A DNA stretch of 42,828 nucleotides, from the NCBI RefSeq assembly GCF_028416575.1, contig NZ_JAMQKB010000021.1, positions 1 to 42,828 on the forward strand. The letters run 5' to 3'. Below are positions 24,673 to 35,233 of this stretch, in pieces. Position 1 is the stretch's first letter. The number at the start of each line of letters is the position of its first letter. The stretch comes from Terrihalobacillus insolitus (GTDB lineage Bacteria > Bacillota > Bacilli > Bacillales > Amphibacillaceae). The notes under the pieces were generated by a model. That model saw nothing but the letters and a program-made list of their open reading frames with translations. It ran no database searches and was not told the origin of the DNA. Both the position numbers and the translations under genes were made by a program.

Positions 24673-26514
24673 TTACTTTACTTTCGCTTCATTAGTGGAA
24701 TAGTAAAAGTTTGCTGTGATAGAGCCATCATCATTTTCTACAATGTCTGTAACATGGATTCCAGAGTCAGCTGGAGTGGCACTATTACCTTTCCAAAAGT
24801 AGTATGAACCGGTATGCACATTGCTTGAATTAGGAGTAAGGCTGTCTCCAGTTTTAAAGAAGTCTCCTGCATCTCCGCGGTTTACATACTTTTCAAGATC
24901 ATAGTTTCCATCAGCTTGAAGAACAGACAAACCATAGTGAGTCACTTCTGTTCCATCACTTGCAGTTTGGGATTGGTTATACTGAAAACGCTTATTCATC
25001 CAGTTTTCAACATTATTTGGTCTAAACCCTGCAGTTTGATATAGATTTATAATATTTTCATCAACATGCCATGCAACCAATCCATTGGAATCTTCACCTT
25101 GACGGATGAGACCTTCATTGAAACCGCTTTGCTGAATGTTTTCAAATAAGAAATACTCCGTACCGTTTGATCCTGGTACTTCCATTTTCACGATTCCATT
25201 CGTAGCATCTGCTTTATCAATTGATGGTAATGTAATTTCTTGAATTCCACTTTCTGGGGTTACATTTATCGGCTCTGCCCAATCTAAAAATATTTTTGAA
25301 AATGGGTCAAAGTTGGTTGGCGAATTTCCTGAATATGCACTAGCGTCAGGGTAACGCATCCAAGATCCACCTGCCATCATAGAGTAATTACCAACACCTT
25401 CAGAAGTATAGGCAGTATCGTAAAAGTCAGGTAAGCCTAAAGCATGCCCGAATTCGTGCGCATATACACCAGCTTGAGCTGGATATGGCCCTGTTTTTAA
25501 TTCTTCGTCATAGCCACCTGTTTCTAAATTATAACCAGAAACATTGCCACCAATTTCAGGCTGTATATTGTAATTGTTAACAATTACACCATCATACGTC
25601 ATGTCTTCTTTTATTGTGTTATTTTCCCAATCATTATAATCTACTCCTTCATATTCTGGAGCAGGTTTACCTGTCTCGTAATATTTACCATAGTATAAAG
25701 CGCTTAACAAGTTCCATTTATGAGACCAAATTTGTGCAGGGTCTCTACTAAACTCCGCACCTGTACCTTCATGAATTATAAATACGTTGGGAACTTCACC
25801 ATCTTCTGCATATTTACTAAAGTCTACTTGGTCATCTGCTGCTTCTAATGCATCACGAACGAGTTCACCAATTCGAGCATAACCATTTTCGTTACCATAT
25901 TTATAAGAGTCGCCATCTGCATATGTGCCATCTTGATCTAAATAGTATGAGGCACCCTTTGGTAACTCCACCCATTTATAATCCGTGTTTTCTTTATTTA
26001 CTAGATTAATTCTTCCATTACTAGATTCTTTGTAAGCGTTTTGCATCGTTTTGTTCGTTGGTGCTTTTACACCATTAAATTCTGCATATTGCTTAAATTG
26101 ATCTAACTCATAAGGATTGTATTCGTTACCAAAAATTAAATCCTCAAAATATTTTGCAGGAACTTGGCCTTCTGGATCACCTACTGGCTCATCATCGCCT
26201 TTAAATTTGGCAAGAATCACAAGCATTGGTACGTCACCTTTTGCTTTTTGATAGGTTACACGATTATCTCCAGCTTGTTGAAATTTTGAACCACTATTCC
26301 ATTTTTCTGCAGGATCAACCCGAGATAAATCTACACCTAAGTCTTTTGCCTTTTCTACTAATTCTGGTGTACCCACAACAGGATTTGCTAAACTTAGGCC
26401 AAAATCTTTTTGAGCATTTTCATCCGCAAAATTTACTCTTGAAGCGCCGCTTGTAAATACGAGACTTCCGATCAATGTTACAGATAATGCTACAGTTGAC
26501 AGTTTTTTAATCAA
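24673..26514 (-). CDS. secreted M6-family metalloprotease (immune inhibitor A-like)
   Basis: This 613-aa protein has a Sec signal peptide and a propeptide. The zinc motif HEFGHALGLPDFYD (about 356-369), with Met turn-like SMMAGGSW about 15 residues on, is the M6 peptidase signature (HExxHxxGxxD). The C-terminal half has the calcium-binding-rich beta region (YFLFENIQQSGFNEGL, GLVAWHVDE). InhA of Bacillus cereus is longer (about 795 aa); this form lacks the extra C-terminal domains. Start is TTG at 26514 with GAGGGGGG upstream. It is monocistronic, followed by a strong hairpin. Confidence 0.92.
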   Translation of the reverse strand: MIKKLSTVALSVTLIGSLVFTSGASRVNFADENAQKDFGLSLANPVVGTPELVEKAKDLGVDLSRVDPAEKWNSGSKFQQAGDNRVTYQKAKGDVPMLVILAKFKGDDEPVGDPEGQVPAKYFEDLIFGNEYNPYELDQFKQYAEFNGVKAPTNKTMQNAYKESSNGRINLVNKENTDYKWVELPKGASYYLDQDGTYADGDSYKYGNENGYARIGELVRDALEAADDQVDFSKYAEDGEVPNVFIIHEGTGAEFSRDPAQIWSHKWNLLSALYYGKYYETGKPAPEYEGVDYNDWENNTIKEDMTYDGVIVNNYNIQPEIGGNVSGYNLETGGYDEELKTGPYPAQAGVYAHEFGHALGLPDFYDTAYTSEGVGNYSMMAGGSWMRYPDASAYSGNSPTNFDPFSKIFLDWAEPINVTPESGIQEITLPSIDKADATNGIVKMEVPGSNGTEYFLFENIQQSGFNEGLIRQGEDSNGLVAWHVDENIINLYQTAGFRPNNVENWMNKRFQYNQSQTASDGTEVTHYGLSVLQADGNYDLEKYVNRGDAGDFFKTGDSLTPNSSNVHTGSYYFWKGNSATPADSGIHVTDIVENDDGSITANFYYSTNEAKVK

Positions 26515-26732
26515 TTAGAATCCCCCCTCTATTTTTGCTATAAGACAATAGCTTATTTAAATTTTACAATATTTGAAAAATTAAATAAATCGGTATAAAG
26601 TCTGATCGTTTCGGCATTTTTCTATCTTTCAACCGTCATTCTAGTTCATTCATACTATCTTTAAGAGTCGTTTCGACAAATTTAGGGGATGACACCCCTT
26701 TGATCGCATGACTCTACTATCTACAAACAGAC

Positions 26733-26771
26733 AAAAAAATCGAGCATAAAATCTATGCGATTTTACACTCG
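26733..26771 (-). terminator. miaA-hfq operon terminator
   Basis: CGAG-ca-TAAAATC (26741-26753) pairs with GATTTTA-ca-CTCG (26759-26771). On the minus strand the stem is followed by ATTTTTTTG. It lies about 70 nt beyond hfq. Nothing else gene-like was found in 26515-26841. Confidence 0.82.
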
Positions 26772-26841
26772 ATCGTCTGTTATCTGTAATACTTGCCACT
26801 TTGATCCGTACAACTTAGTTGCATACACTCGTTTTGTCTTA

Positions 26842-27066
26842 TTACTCTTTGTCTAATTGCACGTTTTTAACGGGAGCAAATGTAGATATAGCATGCTTAA
26901 AGATCAACTGCTGCTTTCCGTCTGTTTCGAATAAAACGGTGAAATTATCGAAAGCTTTAACAGTACCTTTTAACTGAAAGCCATTTAACAAAAAGACAGT
27001 TAATTGAATTCTTTCTTTGCGAAGCTGGTTCAAATATTGATCCTGAATATTTACTGTTTGAGACAT
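26842..27066 (-). CDS. hfq: RNA chaperone Hfq
   Basis: This 74-aa protein has Sm1 ([23 protein letters not shown]) and Sm2 ([11 protein letters not shown]) motifs and Gln near the N-terminus (QDQYLNQL) that forms the uridine-binding face. Hfq rings bind small RNAs and mRNAs. It lies 37 nt downstream of miaA, the classic arrangement, and ends in a terminator. Confidence 0.96.
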   Translation of the reverse strand: MSQTVNIQDQYLNQLRKERIQLTVFLLNGFQLKGTVKAFDNFTVLFETDGKQQLIFKHAISTFAPVKNVQLDKE

Positions 27067-27103
27067 GAAATTTCCTCCTCTTTTCTATCTATCCATATAA
27101 TTT

Positions 27104-28039
27104 CTATTTTTTTTCAAGCTTTCCTGCAAGATCGTTTAAAATTTTTTGAAATTTTTCCTCTCTATTTTCCTCGTTTATCGCATACCAATCTACATCCATT
27201 TTATTTTTAAACCATGTTAGCTGGCGCTTCGCATATCTTCTTGAATTGCGTTTTAGAATTTCGACTGTATACGGAAGCGATTGCTCTTCTTCAAAATAAG
27301 GAATAAACTCCTTATACCCAATTGCCTTCATTGACTGTGCATCCTTTAGTCCTTGATCATATAACTCCCTTACCTCCTCTAACAGTCCCGCTTTCATCAT
27401 CAAATCAACACGGTTGTTGATCCGTTCGTACAAACGTGCTCTGTCCATTTCTAACCCAATAGAAATCACGTCATATAACGATTCCTGTTGTTGGTTTGTG
27501 AGATACTGCGACATTGTCATGCCCGTTGTTTCATATATCTCTAATGCCCTAATTAATCTACGCGTATTATTGGGGTGGATTTTCTTTGCTTGCTCTGGAT
27601 CAACTTGCTTGAGTTTTTCATAAAAACCCATAGCTCCACGTTCGTTTATTTTCTGCTCCAACTGTTTTTGGTAGGCGTCATCTCTTTTTTTGTCAGCAAA
27701 ACGATAATTCGTTAATGCTGCTTGTATGTAGAGTCCAGTTCCGCCAGCAATTATGGGCAAGTGATTTCTTTCCGTTATTTCAGAAATATGCTGACGAACA
27801 AGTGACTGAAAATCAGCTACTGAAAACGAATCACTAGGATTTTTACAATCAATCAGATGATGTGGAATACCTTGCATTTCTTCCTCTGTCACCTTTGCAG
27901 TACCGATATCCATCCCTTTGTATATTTGCATGGAGTCCCCGCTAATGATCTCCCCATTAAACTGCTTTGCAATTTTAACACTAAGCTCCGTTTTGCCTAC
28001 GGCTGTAGGGCCAACTACGGTAATGACCTGTGGTTTCAT
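27104..28039 (-). CDS. miaA: tRNA dimethylallyltransferase MiaA
   Basis: This 311-aa enzyme adds dimethylallyl to N6 of A37 in tRNAs reading UNN codons (EC 2.5.1.75), preparing the substrate for MiaB. Signatures are P-loop VVGPTAVGKTELS (8-20), SGDSMQIYKGMDIGTAK (34-50), PHHLIDC (about 62-68), and AGGTGLYIQA (about 100-109). Length agrees with B. subtilis (314). Together with hfq it forms an operon. Confidence 0.96.
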   Translation of the reverse strand: MKPQVITVVGPTAVGKTELSVKIAKQFNGEIISGDSMQIYKGMDIGTAKVTEEEMQGIPHHLIDCKNPSDSFSVADFQSLVRQHISEITERNHLPIIAGGTGLYIQAALTNYRFADKKRDDAYQKQLEQKINERGAMGFYEKLKQVDPEQAKKIHPNNTRRLIRALEIYETTGMTMSQYLTNQQQESLYDVISIGLEMDRARLYERINNRVDLMMKAGLLEEVRELYDQGLKDAQSMKAIGYKEFIPYFEEEQSLPYTVEILKRNSRRYAKRQLTWFKNKMDVDWYAINEENREEKFQKILNDLAGKLEKK

Positions 28040-28127
28040 AAACCTAACTCCTAAATTAAATCGGTTACTCTTATTGTTTTTTTATTATACACGTTATTTC
28101 ATTTTTCGCAACGGGGAGCACTTTTCA

Positions 28128-28166
28128 TAAAAAACTGCTCTACCTTTTTAAGCGAGCAGTAAAAAA
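28128..28166. terminator. bidirectional terminator after dps
   Basis: ACTGCTC (28134-28140) pairs with GAGCAGT (28154-28160), with T runs on both strands. It lies 10-50 nt past the dps stop codon. Confidence 0.78.
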
Positions 28167-28176
28167 TTATTACTTT

Positions 28177-28629
28177 TTATTCATATGCGATATAGGCCTG
28201 CAACATCCATACGTGCTTTTCAAATCGTCCTTGAAATTCATTTAGTAGATCGGCTGTAGGTTGATCATTATGTTCTTCTGTCAACGGTACCCCTGTTTCC
28301 TTAATTTCATGTATAATGGATTGATAGTCCTTCATAAGCTGTCCAATGATCTCATTTTCTTTATCATCGGCTTGCGCTTCATGGATGGTTGCCTCTTTTA
28401 TATACATGTGCATTGTTGCAAGTGGCTTCCCACCGATTGCTAAAATTCTTTCGGCAATTACATCGAGATCTGTGGCTGCTTCTTTATACAACTGCTCAAA
28501 CACCTCATGCAATTTAAAAAAATGGCGCCCTTGAACGAACCAGTGATACCGATGGAGTTTCACATAAAGAACTGCAAAATTTGAGAGTTCTTGATTTAAA
28601 AAATTAATTAACCTTTGATTTTCCTGCAA
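28177..28629 (-). CDS. dps: Dps/MrgA-type ferritin-like protein
   Basis: This is a four-helix Dps monomer of about 150 aa. The dinuclear ferroxidase residues are in LHRYHWFVQGRHFFKLHE (about 25-42) and DLDVIAERILAIGG (about 54-67); later motifs are HMYIKEATI and EHNDQPTADLL. It should oxidise and store iron and protect DNA from peroxide. The frame opens further to an ATG at 28656, but TTG at 28629 (GAAGGGAAGGA upstream) starts at the usual N-terminus. The alternative ATG lies next to a repeat element, so 5' sequence may be foreign. Confidence 0.9.
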   Translation of the reverse strand: MQENQRLINFLNQELSNFAVLYVKLHRYHWFVQGRHFFKLHEVFEQLYKEAATDLDVIAERILAIGGKPLATMHMYIKEATIHEAQADDKENEIIGQLMKDYQSIIHEIKETGVPLTEEHNDQPTADLLNEFQGRFEKHVWMLQAYIAYE

Positions 28630-28671
28630 ACGATATCCTTCCCTTCCTGATAACATCCCCTACTAGTGCGT

Positions 28672-28871
28672 GTTCAAAATGTCGACAAATTAGAAGCAAG
28701 CAGGTCGAGGCGGCGTAGTTTTGAGGAGCGCAGTGTAGACATAACCTACATGAGCACAAGGATTGCTTCCCCGAATATACATCGCACGAAGGAAAAGCGA
28801 GTTTCTTTTCCAGGACCGGAAAAACAAGCCAACGAAGAGATGCGCAGCTTATCATTTGGTGACTTTTGAAC
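28672..28871. repeat. GTTCAAAA-ended repeat element, copy 2 (MITE-like)
   Basis: A 200-bp copy of the 24263-24404 element. It begins GTTCAAAATGTC and ends GACTTTTGAAC. It carries an extra internal segment of about 60 bp (roughly 28757-28817) that copy 1 lacks. The flanks hold an identical 14-bp sequence (AACATCCCCTACTA) at 28652-28665 and 28869-28882, which looks like a duplication made on insertion. It lies 43 nt upstream of the chosen dps start. Confidence 0.78.
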
Positions 28872-28929
28872 ATCCCCTACTATTCTAAGTGGATTACACT
28901 ATTTTTATACAACTTAAGGAGCTTCCCTA

Positions 28930-29247
28930 TCACTTGTGCTGTTCCGAATGTTCACGTTCAAGTAAATAAGTTGCAGATTTCGTCTCACCATGCAAATCAC
29001 AATACCAAACAACTGTTTTAATTTTTTGATCAACATCACACTGACGCGTTTTCCGAATAAAATTGTCAAAAATTTTATAGTCATGGGTGCGTACATTCTT
29101 TTTCGTATAATCAACGTTCGATACTTCCCAATTGTGCGGTGTTTTTGCGATTAGCATGTCCGACTTAATCGATTCTCCATAGGAAATACTTGGAATAAGA
29201 ATAGTAAACAAAATGGAACACAAAACAACGGATAACCATCTTTTCAC
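28930..29247 (-). CDS. small secreted protein of unknown function
   Basis: From the GTG at 29247 this is about 105 aa, with a Sec signal (MKRWLSVVLCSILFTILIPSISYG). The chosen start has AAGGAG about 9 nt upstream; a longer frame to 29280 lacks such a site. The mature part has YTKKNVRTHDYKIFDNFIRKTRQCDV and VVWYCDLHGETKSAT. I recognise no domain; two Cys could form a disulphide. It lies downstream of the mutSL terminator as an independent gene. Confidence 0.75.
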   Translation of the reverse strand: MKRWLSVVLCSILFTILIPSISYGESIKSDMLIAKTPHNWEVSNVDYTKKNVRTHDYKIFDNFIRKTRQCDVDQKIKTVVWYCDLHGETKSATYLLEREHSEQHK

Positions 29248-29342
29248 ATTGATCGACTCCTTGGAAAAAACTTGTACCAATAGCTTGATCTAAAAAATAG
29301 AAAATTATGCTACTTTCATGTAAATTTATGTGCGCGCATGTA

Positions 29343-29379
29343 AAAAAGCGCCTAGTCTTTGTTATCAGAACTTAGGCGC
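29343..29379 (-). terminator. mutSL terminator
   Basis: GCGCCTA (29348-29354) pairs with TAGGCGC (29373-29379). The minus-strand stem is followed by TTTTTTA, about 9 nt beyond the mutL stop. Confidence 0.85.
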
Positions 29380-29387
29380 TACCTATT

Positions 29388-31226
29388 CTACATCACTCGT
29401 TTAAACATTTTCTCCATTTCATATCCTGAAAAGTGTACAATAATTGGTCTGCCATGTGGGCATGTAAACGGATCTGTGGATTTTCTTAAATCCTCCAGTA
29501 GACGAAACATGTCATCAGAGTTCAGAAAATGATTCGCTTTAATGGATCGTTTACAGGACATTAATATGGCCGCTTCTTCTCGGATTTTTTGAATGCTTAC
29601 CTTGCCTTCTTCCATTACTTGATCAACGATTTCTCGGATGGTTTCTTCCTCGAAGCCTTTAGGAAACCATTGCGGATGGGACCGAATAATAAAGGTTTGT
29701 TCGCCAAAGGATTCAAAAAATAACCCTACTTTTTTCAATTCCTCTTGATACTGCTCAATCATAAGTGCTTCTTGCTTAGAGAAATCAAAGGTTAGTGGTA
29801 TTAATAATTCTTGAACCTCGTTTGTTACTTCTCCTAATTTATCACGAAAAAATTCATATTTGATTCGCTCTTGAGCCGCGTGCTGGTCAATGATATATAA
29901 GCCTTTTTCATTTTGAGCTAATATATACGTACCATGATGTTGGCCAATTGGATACAAAACTGGAATCCTTTCATGATAAACATTGTTTTCTTGGTTCGTC
30001 TCTATATCAACTGTTTTTTTCTCAATAAAACTCCCCGTGTCCTCTTGTACGCTTTCAAGGGCTTTTTGTTGCGCCTCGTAAAACGGATCCGGAACCGTTT
30101 CATCTGGTACAGGATCAAAAAGTGATGTGGAAGATAAATCCTCTTTGGCGTCTGCGCGTTTTTCTTCGCGATCATCAAAATGAAGTGTATGCTGTACACT
30201 GCTTTCTTGTGATTTTTTTGGCATCTGTGCTTCTGGTATAAGGGATCGCTGGCGAAATGCATCCTTTATTGTTGTTTCAACTGCTTCATATAATTCCTTT
30301 TCTTTACTAAAGCGAACCTCTAGTTTCGCTGGGTGGACATTCACATCTAACAAAATTGGATCCATTTCGATGGATAATATAACGAGTGGCTGCCTCCCGA
30401 TCGGAAGTAGTGTATGATAACCGTTCGTGATAGCTTTATTGAGTGGAATACTACGGACAAACCTTCCATTAATGATCGTGGAAATATAATTCCGAGAAGC
30501 TCTTGTTATTTCTGGCTTTGCAATATAGCCTTTTATGTTGAAATCTAATGTTTCATGGGATACAGCTATCATTTTTTTCGCAACACTCATACCGTAAACT
30601 TGCGCAATTATTTGCAGTAAATCGCCCCGACCCGAAGATTGAAACAGCATTTTTCCATTATGCGTTATTTCAAATCGAATATTCGGGTGTGAGAGTGCCA
30701 TCCGATTTAAAACGTCCGTAATATGCCCAAGCTCTGTATGAATCGTTTTCATGTATTTCAGTCGTGCTGGGGTATTATAAAATAAATCTTGAACAGTAAT
30801 TTCAGTCCCCTGTCTTGCATCGCTTCTTTCTTTCTGAACGAGTTTTCCACCTTCCAATTCAATAGTAGATCCAGCTTTTTCACCAGTAGATGTTTTTATT
30901 TTTAACCGACTTACCGCGGCAATACTAGCTAAAGCTTCTCCTCGGAATCCTAATGTTCGGACATGAAACAAATCGGTTTCGTTTTGTATTTTACTCGTAG
31001 CATGTCGTAGGAAGGCGCGCTCACAATCCTCTTCTGACATTCCTTCTCCATTATCTGTAATTTTAATCGTATCAAGACCCGCTTCTGCTACTTCTACCTT
31101 TATCCAAGTACTATTTGCATCAATACTATTCTCCACCAATTCTTTTACGACAGAAGCTGGGCGCTCGACCACTTCACCTGCTGCAATTTTATTTGCTAAT
31201 GCATCTGGCATTTGATAAATCTTCAT
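29388..31226 (-). CDS. mutL: DNA mismatch repair protein MutL
   Basis: This 612-aa protein has an N-terminal GHKL ATPase ([43 protein letters not shown], within 1-110) and a C-terminal endonuclease domain. [12 protein letters not shown] (about 447-458) matches the nuclease motif DQHA(X)2E(X)4[11 protein letters not shown] and CPHGRP are the other metal motifs. It nicks the new strand during mismatch repair, since Bacillus lacks MutH. It follows mutS with a 14-nt gap and is probably co-transcribed. Confidence 0.97.
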   Translation of the reverse strand: MKIYQMPDALANKIAAGEVVERPASVVKELVENSIDANSTWIKVEVAEAGLDTIKITDNGEGMSEEDCERAFLRHATSKIQNETDLFHVRTLGFRGEALASIAAVSRLKIKTSTGEKAGSTIELEGGKLVQKERSDARQGTEITVQDLFYNTPARLKYMKTIHTELGHITDVLNRMALSHPNIRFEITHNGKMLFQSSGRGDLLQIIAQVYGMSVAKKMIAVSHETLDFNIKGYIAKPEITRASRNYISTIINGRFVRSIPLNKAITNGYHTLLPIGRQPLVILSIEMDPILLDVNVHPAKLEVRFSKEKELYEAVETTIKDAFRQRSLIPEAQMPKKSQESSVQHTLHFDDREEKRADAKEDLSSTSLFDPVPDETVPDPFYEAQQKALESVQEDTGSFIEKKTVDIETNQENNVYHERIPVLYPIGQHHGTYILAQNEKGLYIIDQHAAQERIKYEFFRDKLGEVTNEVQELLIPLTFDFSKQEALMIEQYQEELKKVGLFFESFGEQTFIIRSHPQWFPKGFEEETIREIVDQVMEEGKVSIQKIREEAAILMSCKRSIKANHFLNSDDMFRLLEDLRKSTDPFTCPHGRPIIVHFSGYEMEKMFKRVM

Positions 31227-31240
31227 AGCTACACCCTCCC

Positions 31241-33826
31241 TTAGTCCTGTTTCGCTTTTTTCTGTAAGCGATACAATACATTCATTGCCTCAAGTGGTGT
31301 CATTTCCATTATGTTCAAGCTCTGCAAATCACGTAGTAGTTCCGTGTCAAGCTTTTTGAAATCCTTTTTCTGTTTCTTTTCAGATGACTCTCCAACGAAA
31401 AAGGATAGCTGTTGTTGATCATCTGTGACCTTGCCTTTAGCCGGTGTATCTTTTTGTTCAAAATCAGCTAAAATGTCTGTTGCACGTTCAATGAGTTGTT
31501 GTGGTAGTTTCGCTAATTTTGCAACGTGAATGCCATAGCTTTCATCTGCTGCACCATCATGAATTTGATGTAAAAATACAACATTTCCATTGTATTCCTC
31601 TGCCCGAACATGGACATTTCTAAGCCTGTCCAACGTATTATCTAGCGTCGTAAGTTCGTGATAGTGGGTTGAAAATAAAGTTTTTGCTCGAACGTTATCA
31701 TGAATATACTCCATAATGGCTTGTGCTAATGCCATACCGTCATAAGTGCTCGTACCCCTACCTATTTCATCTAAGAGGATTAAGCTGTTTTCGGTTGCAT
31801 TTGTTATGGCATGTTTTGCTTCAAGCATTTCAACCATGAATGTACTTTGTCCAGAAACAAGGTCATCGGCTGCCCCAATTCTCGTGAAAATCTGGTCAAA
31901 TACCGGTATATCTGCCTTGTCACATGGAACATAACATCCAATTTGAGCCATGATTGCAGTTAAGGCTAGCTGTCTCATATACGTACTTTTCCCAGACATG
32001 TTTGGGCCAGTAATTAATAACATATCCGTTTTATCATCAAAATGCACATCGTTTGGGACAAATTCTACCTGTTGCATTACTTTTTCTATAACAGGATGTC
32101 GACCTTTTTCAATTCGAATCTTTCTACCTTCATTTAAAGCTGGTCGATGATAGTCGTTCACTTCACTAACTGTTGCAAAGCCTTGTAATACATCTAAATG
32201 ACTAATTTGATCGGCAAGATACTGGAGCTTTGGAATGTAAGCTTTCACTTTTTCTCGTAGTTGAATAAAAAGTTCGTATTCGAGCTCCACACTTTTTTCT
32301 TCTGCTTCTAGGATTAATGCTTCCTTCTCCTTTAGTTCAGGAGTCACATATCGTTCAGCGTTTGTTAATGTCTGTTTTCTTTCGTATTTTCCTTCTGGTA
32401 AAAGATGAAGATTTGCCCGTGTTATTTCAATATAGTAGCCAAACACACGGTTATAACCAATTTTTAATGATTTAATTCCTGTTTCTTGTTTTTCCCGCTG
32501 TTCTAATTCGGCAATCCACTTTTTCCCGTTCTTTGACGCATCTCGATAATCATCTAACCTACCATCAAAGCCATCCTTTATGAGCCCACCTTCTTTAATC
32601 GAAACAGGTGGATCATTCATTAAGCTTTGTTCTAACAAGTCATATAAATCTGTTAATGGATCAATGGTTGGACTGAGTGCTTGTACCTTTTCACTAGCAA
32701 ATGTTGAAAGTAAATTCTTTATGTCTGGTATTTTACTTAAGGAATGTTTTAACTGTATGAAATCTCGACCATTTACATTTCCATAGGACACTCGTCCAGA
32801 AAGGCGCTCTAAGTCATAAACAGACTTCAGCATTTCTCTAAGTGACTCGCGCTCGAAAAATTGTTGCAACAATCCTTCAACCAAATCATACCGATCCTCG
32901 ATTTGCACTTTTTTCAATAGAGGACGTTCCAACCATTTTTTTAACATTCGAGCTCCCATGGCTGTAACCGTTTGATCCAGTACCCATAGTAGTGATCCAT
33001 GTTTTCCTTTTCTCATGATCGTCTCTGTCAGCTCTAAGTTCCGTTTTGAAAACATATCCAAGGTCATGTATTCGTTCAAATCTATGATTTGAGCAGGCTT
33101 TAAGTGATGTAAAGATCGCTTCTGTGTTAGACGAATATAATTAATCAATCTAGCAAACGCTTGTATCATTTTCTCTTGATGTAAATCTTGGGTCAACTGT
33201 TCATCTTCTTTTTGTATTGTTACATTGTCGTGTGTGGAAAAAGTGATCTGTAAGCGCTGCTGCAGCTCATTTTGATACTGCTCAGGTAGTTTTGAATCAA
33301 CAACCATCTCCTTGACCGAACGATTAAACAACTCACTGATTACAGCATCCAATCCCCCTGAAAGCTGTGTAACATGGTTTTCCCCAGTAGAAAGATCATT
33401 ATAGGCAACGACAAACGTGCCATCATCAAAGGCGGAAAGGCTGGCCAAATAATTATTTTCTTTATCTGTCAGCATATTCCCTTCCATTACGGTGCCAGGA
33501 GTAATCAACTGAACGACCTCTCGTTTCACAACGCCCTTCGCTGATTTAGGGTCTTCCACCTGCTCACAAATTGCTACTTTATATCCTTTTCCAATTAAAT
33601 TTTTTATGTAATTTTCAGCAGAATGATAAGGGATGCCACACATCGGAATGCGCTCTTCACTTCCACCATCCCTACTTGTAAGCGTAATCTCTAACTCTCT
33701 TGATGCAACAATCGCATCATCAAAAAACATTTCATAGAAATCGCCTAAACGAAAAAACAAAAAAGCATCCTTATGTTGTGCTTTTATCTTCAAATATTGC
33801 TGTATCATTGGTGTATAGGTCGTCAT
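31241..33826 (-). CDS. mutS: DNA mismatch repair protein MutS
   Basis: This 861-aa protein is full length. The mismatch-binding Phe-X-Glu lies in [13 protein letters not shown] (about 26-38). The ATPase holds Walker [10 protein letters not shown] (about 606-614), Walker [14 protein letters not shown] and a FSTHYHELT loop. A C-terminal beta-clamp/tetramer region follows (QLSFFVGES). It recognises mispairs and recruits MutL. The mutSL order and its location between cotE and the miaA-hfq region match B. subtilis. Confidence 0.98.
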   Translation of the reverse strand: MTTYTPMIQQYLKIKAQHKDAFLFFRLGDFYEMFFDDAIVASRELEITLTSRDGGSEERIPMCGIPYHSAENYIKNLIGKGYKVAICEQVEDPKSAKGVVKREVVQLITPGTVMEGNMLTDKENNYLASLSAFDDGTFVVAYNDLSTGENHVTQLSGGLDAVISELFNRSVKEMVVDSKLPEQYQNELQQRLQITFSTHDNVTIQKEDEQLTQDLHQEKMIQAFARLINYIRLTQKRSLHHLKPAQIIDLNEYMTLDMFSKRNLELTETIMRKGKHGSLLWVLDQTVTAMGARMLKKWLERPLLKKVQIEDRYDLVEGLLQQFFERESLREMLKSVYDLERLSGRVSYGNVNGRDFIQLKHSLSKIPDIKNLLSTFASEKVQALSPTIDPLTDLYDLLEQSLMNDPPVSIKEGGLIKDGFDGRLDDYRDASKNGKKWIAELEQREKQETGIKSLKIGYNRVFGYYIEITRANLHLLPEGKYERKQTLTNAERYVTPELKEKEALILEAEEKSVELEYELFIQLREKVKAYIPKLQYLADQISHLDVLQGFATVSEVNDYHRPALNEGRKIRIEKGRHPVIEKVMQQVEFVPNDVHFDDKTDMLLITGPNMSGKSTYMRQLALTAIMAQIGCYVPCDKADIPVFDQIFTRIGAADDLVSGQSTFMVEMLEAKHAITNATENSLILLDEIGRGTSTYDGMALAQAIMEYIHDNVRAKTLFSTHYHELTTLDNTLDRLRNVHVRAEEYNGNVVFLHQIHDGAADESYGIHVAKLAKLPQQLIERATDILADFEQKDTPAKGKVTDDQQQLSFFVGESSEKKQKKDFKKLDTELLRDLQSLNIMEMTPLEAMNVLYRLQKKAKQD

Positions 33827-34000
33827 CCATATTCCTCCAACACGTAAAAATATCTATCATCATTATAGCATAGATGATAGATTCATTTAGTAGATAGAGG
33901 ACCATTTTTAGTTTATATCTTATATTAAATCCTTAATTCAACGATTATTGACCATTTCTATAGAAATCTCATCCATTCGTAATTCATCAAAAAGAAGAAA

Positions 34001-34030
34001 AAAACGAGAGACTATGCTCTCGTTTTTTTT
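34001..34030 (-). terminator. cotE terminator
   Basis: CGAGAG (34005-34010) pairs with CTCTCG (34017-34022), with T/A runs on both sides. It overlaps the cotE stop region (34032). The stem is short but GC-rich. Confidence 0.7.
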
Positions 34031-34031
34031 C

Positions 34032-34595
34032 TTATTCTTCCTCGTCACTTGCGAGAAAGTCTGGATCAATGGAATCGAACTCATCATCAGAAAGTTCAAA
34101 ATCCCAATCGTCATCATCGGCAACATAGCCATCTGGATCTACTTTCACACAGACCTTCGTTTCCCCAATGACCTCTACTAGAAATTCTCTTTCAACTTCC
34201 ACAACGATTTTGTGTCCTTGATTAGCAATTTTGCATTCTAGGCAATTTGGCTGCTGGATTACCTTTGCGTATACTTCTACTTCATCGTTGATTGTTTGTT
34301 CATCCTTAACAGACAATTTTACATGATCACAGTAGTTAACACGTTCTGTTACAACTTCTGTTTTCGTATTGTCGTTAAAGGAATACCAAATGTTAATGTC
34401 ATAGCTTCCAGATACTTCAACCACATCGTTCCCTTTTTTCTTTGCGTTATAGATATGGTTAATTACCCAGCAGCCCAAGATGCTTGAGGGTCTATGTGAT
34501 GGGGTTACGGTATTCGTATCCTGAACAAACCTCCGCCCTTTTCCTATGACAGCTTTCGTAATAATTTCCCGATATTCTTGATCAAGAAATGACAT
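34032..34595 (-). CDS. cotE: spore outer-coat morphogenetic protein CotE
   Basis: This 187-aa protein (B. subtilis CotE is 181 aa) has the conserved N-terminal [23 protein letters not shown] (about 38-47) and [17 protein letters not shown] (about 66-82), then PNCLECKI. The C-terminal tail is strongly acidic ([17 protein letters not shown]), as in other CotE. It forms the scaffold of the outer coat in the mother cell. A hydrophobic core and absent signal peptide fit. No sporulation promoter was resolved in the upstream gap. Confidence 0.93.
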   Translation of the reverse strand: MSFLDQEYREIITKAVIGKGRRFVQDTNTVTPSHRPSSILGCWVINHIYNAKKKGNDVVEVSGSYDINIWYSFNDNTKTEVVTERVNYCDHVKLSVKDEQTINDEVEVYAKVIQQPNCLECKIANQGHKIVVEVEREFLVEVIGETKVCVKVDPDGYVADDDDWDFELSDDEFDSIDPDFLASDEEE

Positions 34596-34755
34596 AAGAA
34601 CTAAAACCTCCTCTTTTTTTCATAGTCATTTTATGCATGGTAATCACCTAAAGTGCATACCTTTTCTGATGAATATGACATTCTGATATGACATTAAAGG
34701 TTCTAGTTCATCGTATGCAGCTGCCTAAGAAAATGTACATATGAATGCGGAGATT

Positions 34756-34793
34756 GAAAAAGGAGTAACCTATGGATAGGCTACCCCCTTTTT
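34756..34793 (-). terminator. terminator after ricA
   Basis: AAAAGGAGTAACCTA (34757-34771) pairs with TAGGCTACCCCCTTTT (34777-34792), with a few mismatches. On the minus strand it would end the miaB-ricA transcript. Confidence 0.75.
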
Positions 34794-34803
34794 ATAAAGG
34801 TTG

Positions 34804-35232
34804 TTAAAAAGCACAATTGTTACTATTTTTTACTTTTGATCCAGTTTCGCCTGATAAAAGGTCTCCGTCAGTGGATCGGATCACTTCGTTCGTTACTTCT
34901 CTTGAGATTGTACTTGACACAAGCTGGAGAACATCGTTAATTACCATCTGTGAATCTTTAAACTCCTGCACAATTGGAATCTCATCTATTTCTGTTTCTA
35001 ATCTGTTAATTTCCGCTTCCACTTTTTTCAATGCTTCATTTTTTTCATATGCCTGGAAATTGACTGCTTGCTTTTGAAGAGCTTTAATTCGATTAATTAG
35101 ATCCTGTACTTTTTTATTTTCGTTTAATTTTGCTTCTAGTTGCTTAAAACGATCTATTTCCTCTGTGCTTGCCATCATTTTTGCGAGCTTTTCTGCTTCT
35201 TCAATTACTTGTTTACGTGTATATTCTGCCAT
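34804..35232 (-). CDS. ricA: RicA (YmcA) subunit of the RicAFT complex
   Basis: This 142-aa helical protein (DUF964) carries ASTEEIDRFKQLEAKLNENKKVQDLI and EIDEIPIVQEFKDSQMVINDVLQLV (about 18-43, 79-103). RicA works with RicF (YlbF) and RicT (YaaT) as the Y-complex that supports sporulation, biofilm formation and RNase Y-dependent mRNA processing. A Cys sits near the C-terminus. The gene starts 1 nt before the miaB stop, so the two are translationally linked, as in B. subtilis. Confidence 0.93.
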   Translation of the reverse strand: MAEYTRKQVIEEAEKLAKMMASTEEIDRFKQLEAKLNENKKVQDLINRIKALQKQAVNFQAYEKNEALKKVEAEINRLETEIDEIPIVQEFKDSQMVINDVLQLVSSTISREVTNEVIRSTDGDLLSGETGSKVKNSNNCAF

Positions 35233-35233
35233 A

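Noticed and set aside
28604..28873. 89-codon minus-strand frame
   Set aside because: It is the translation of repeat copy 2 plus the dps leader; a matching frame in copy 1 is not maintained.
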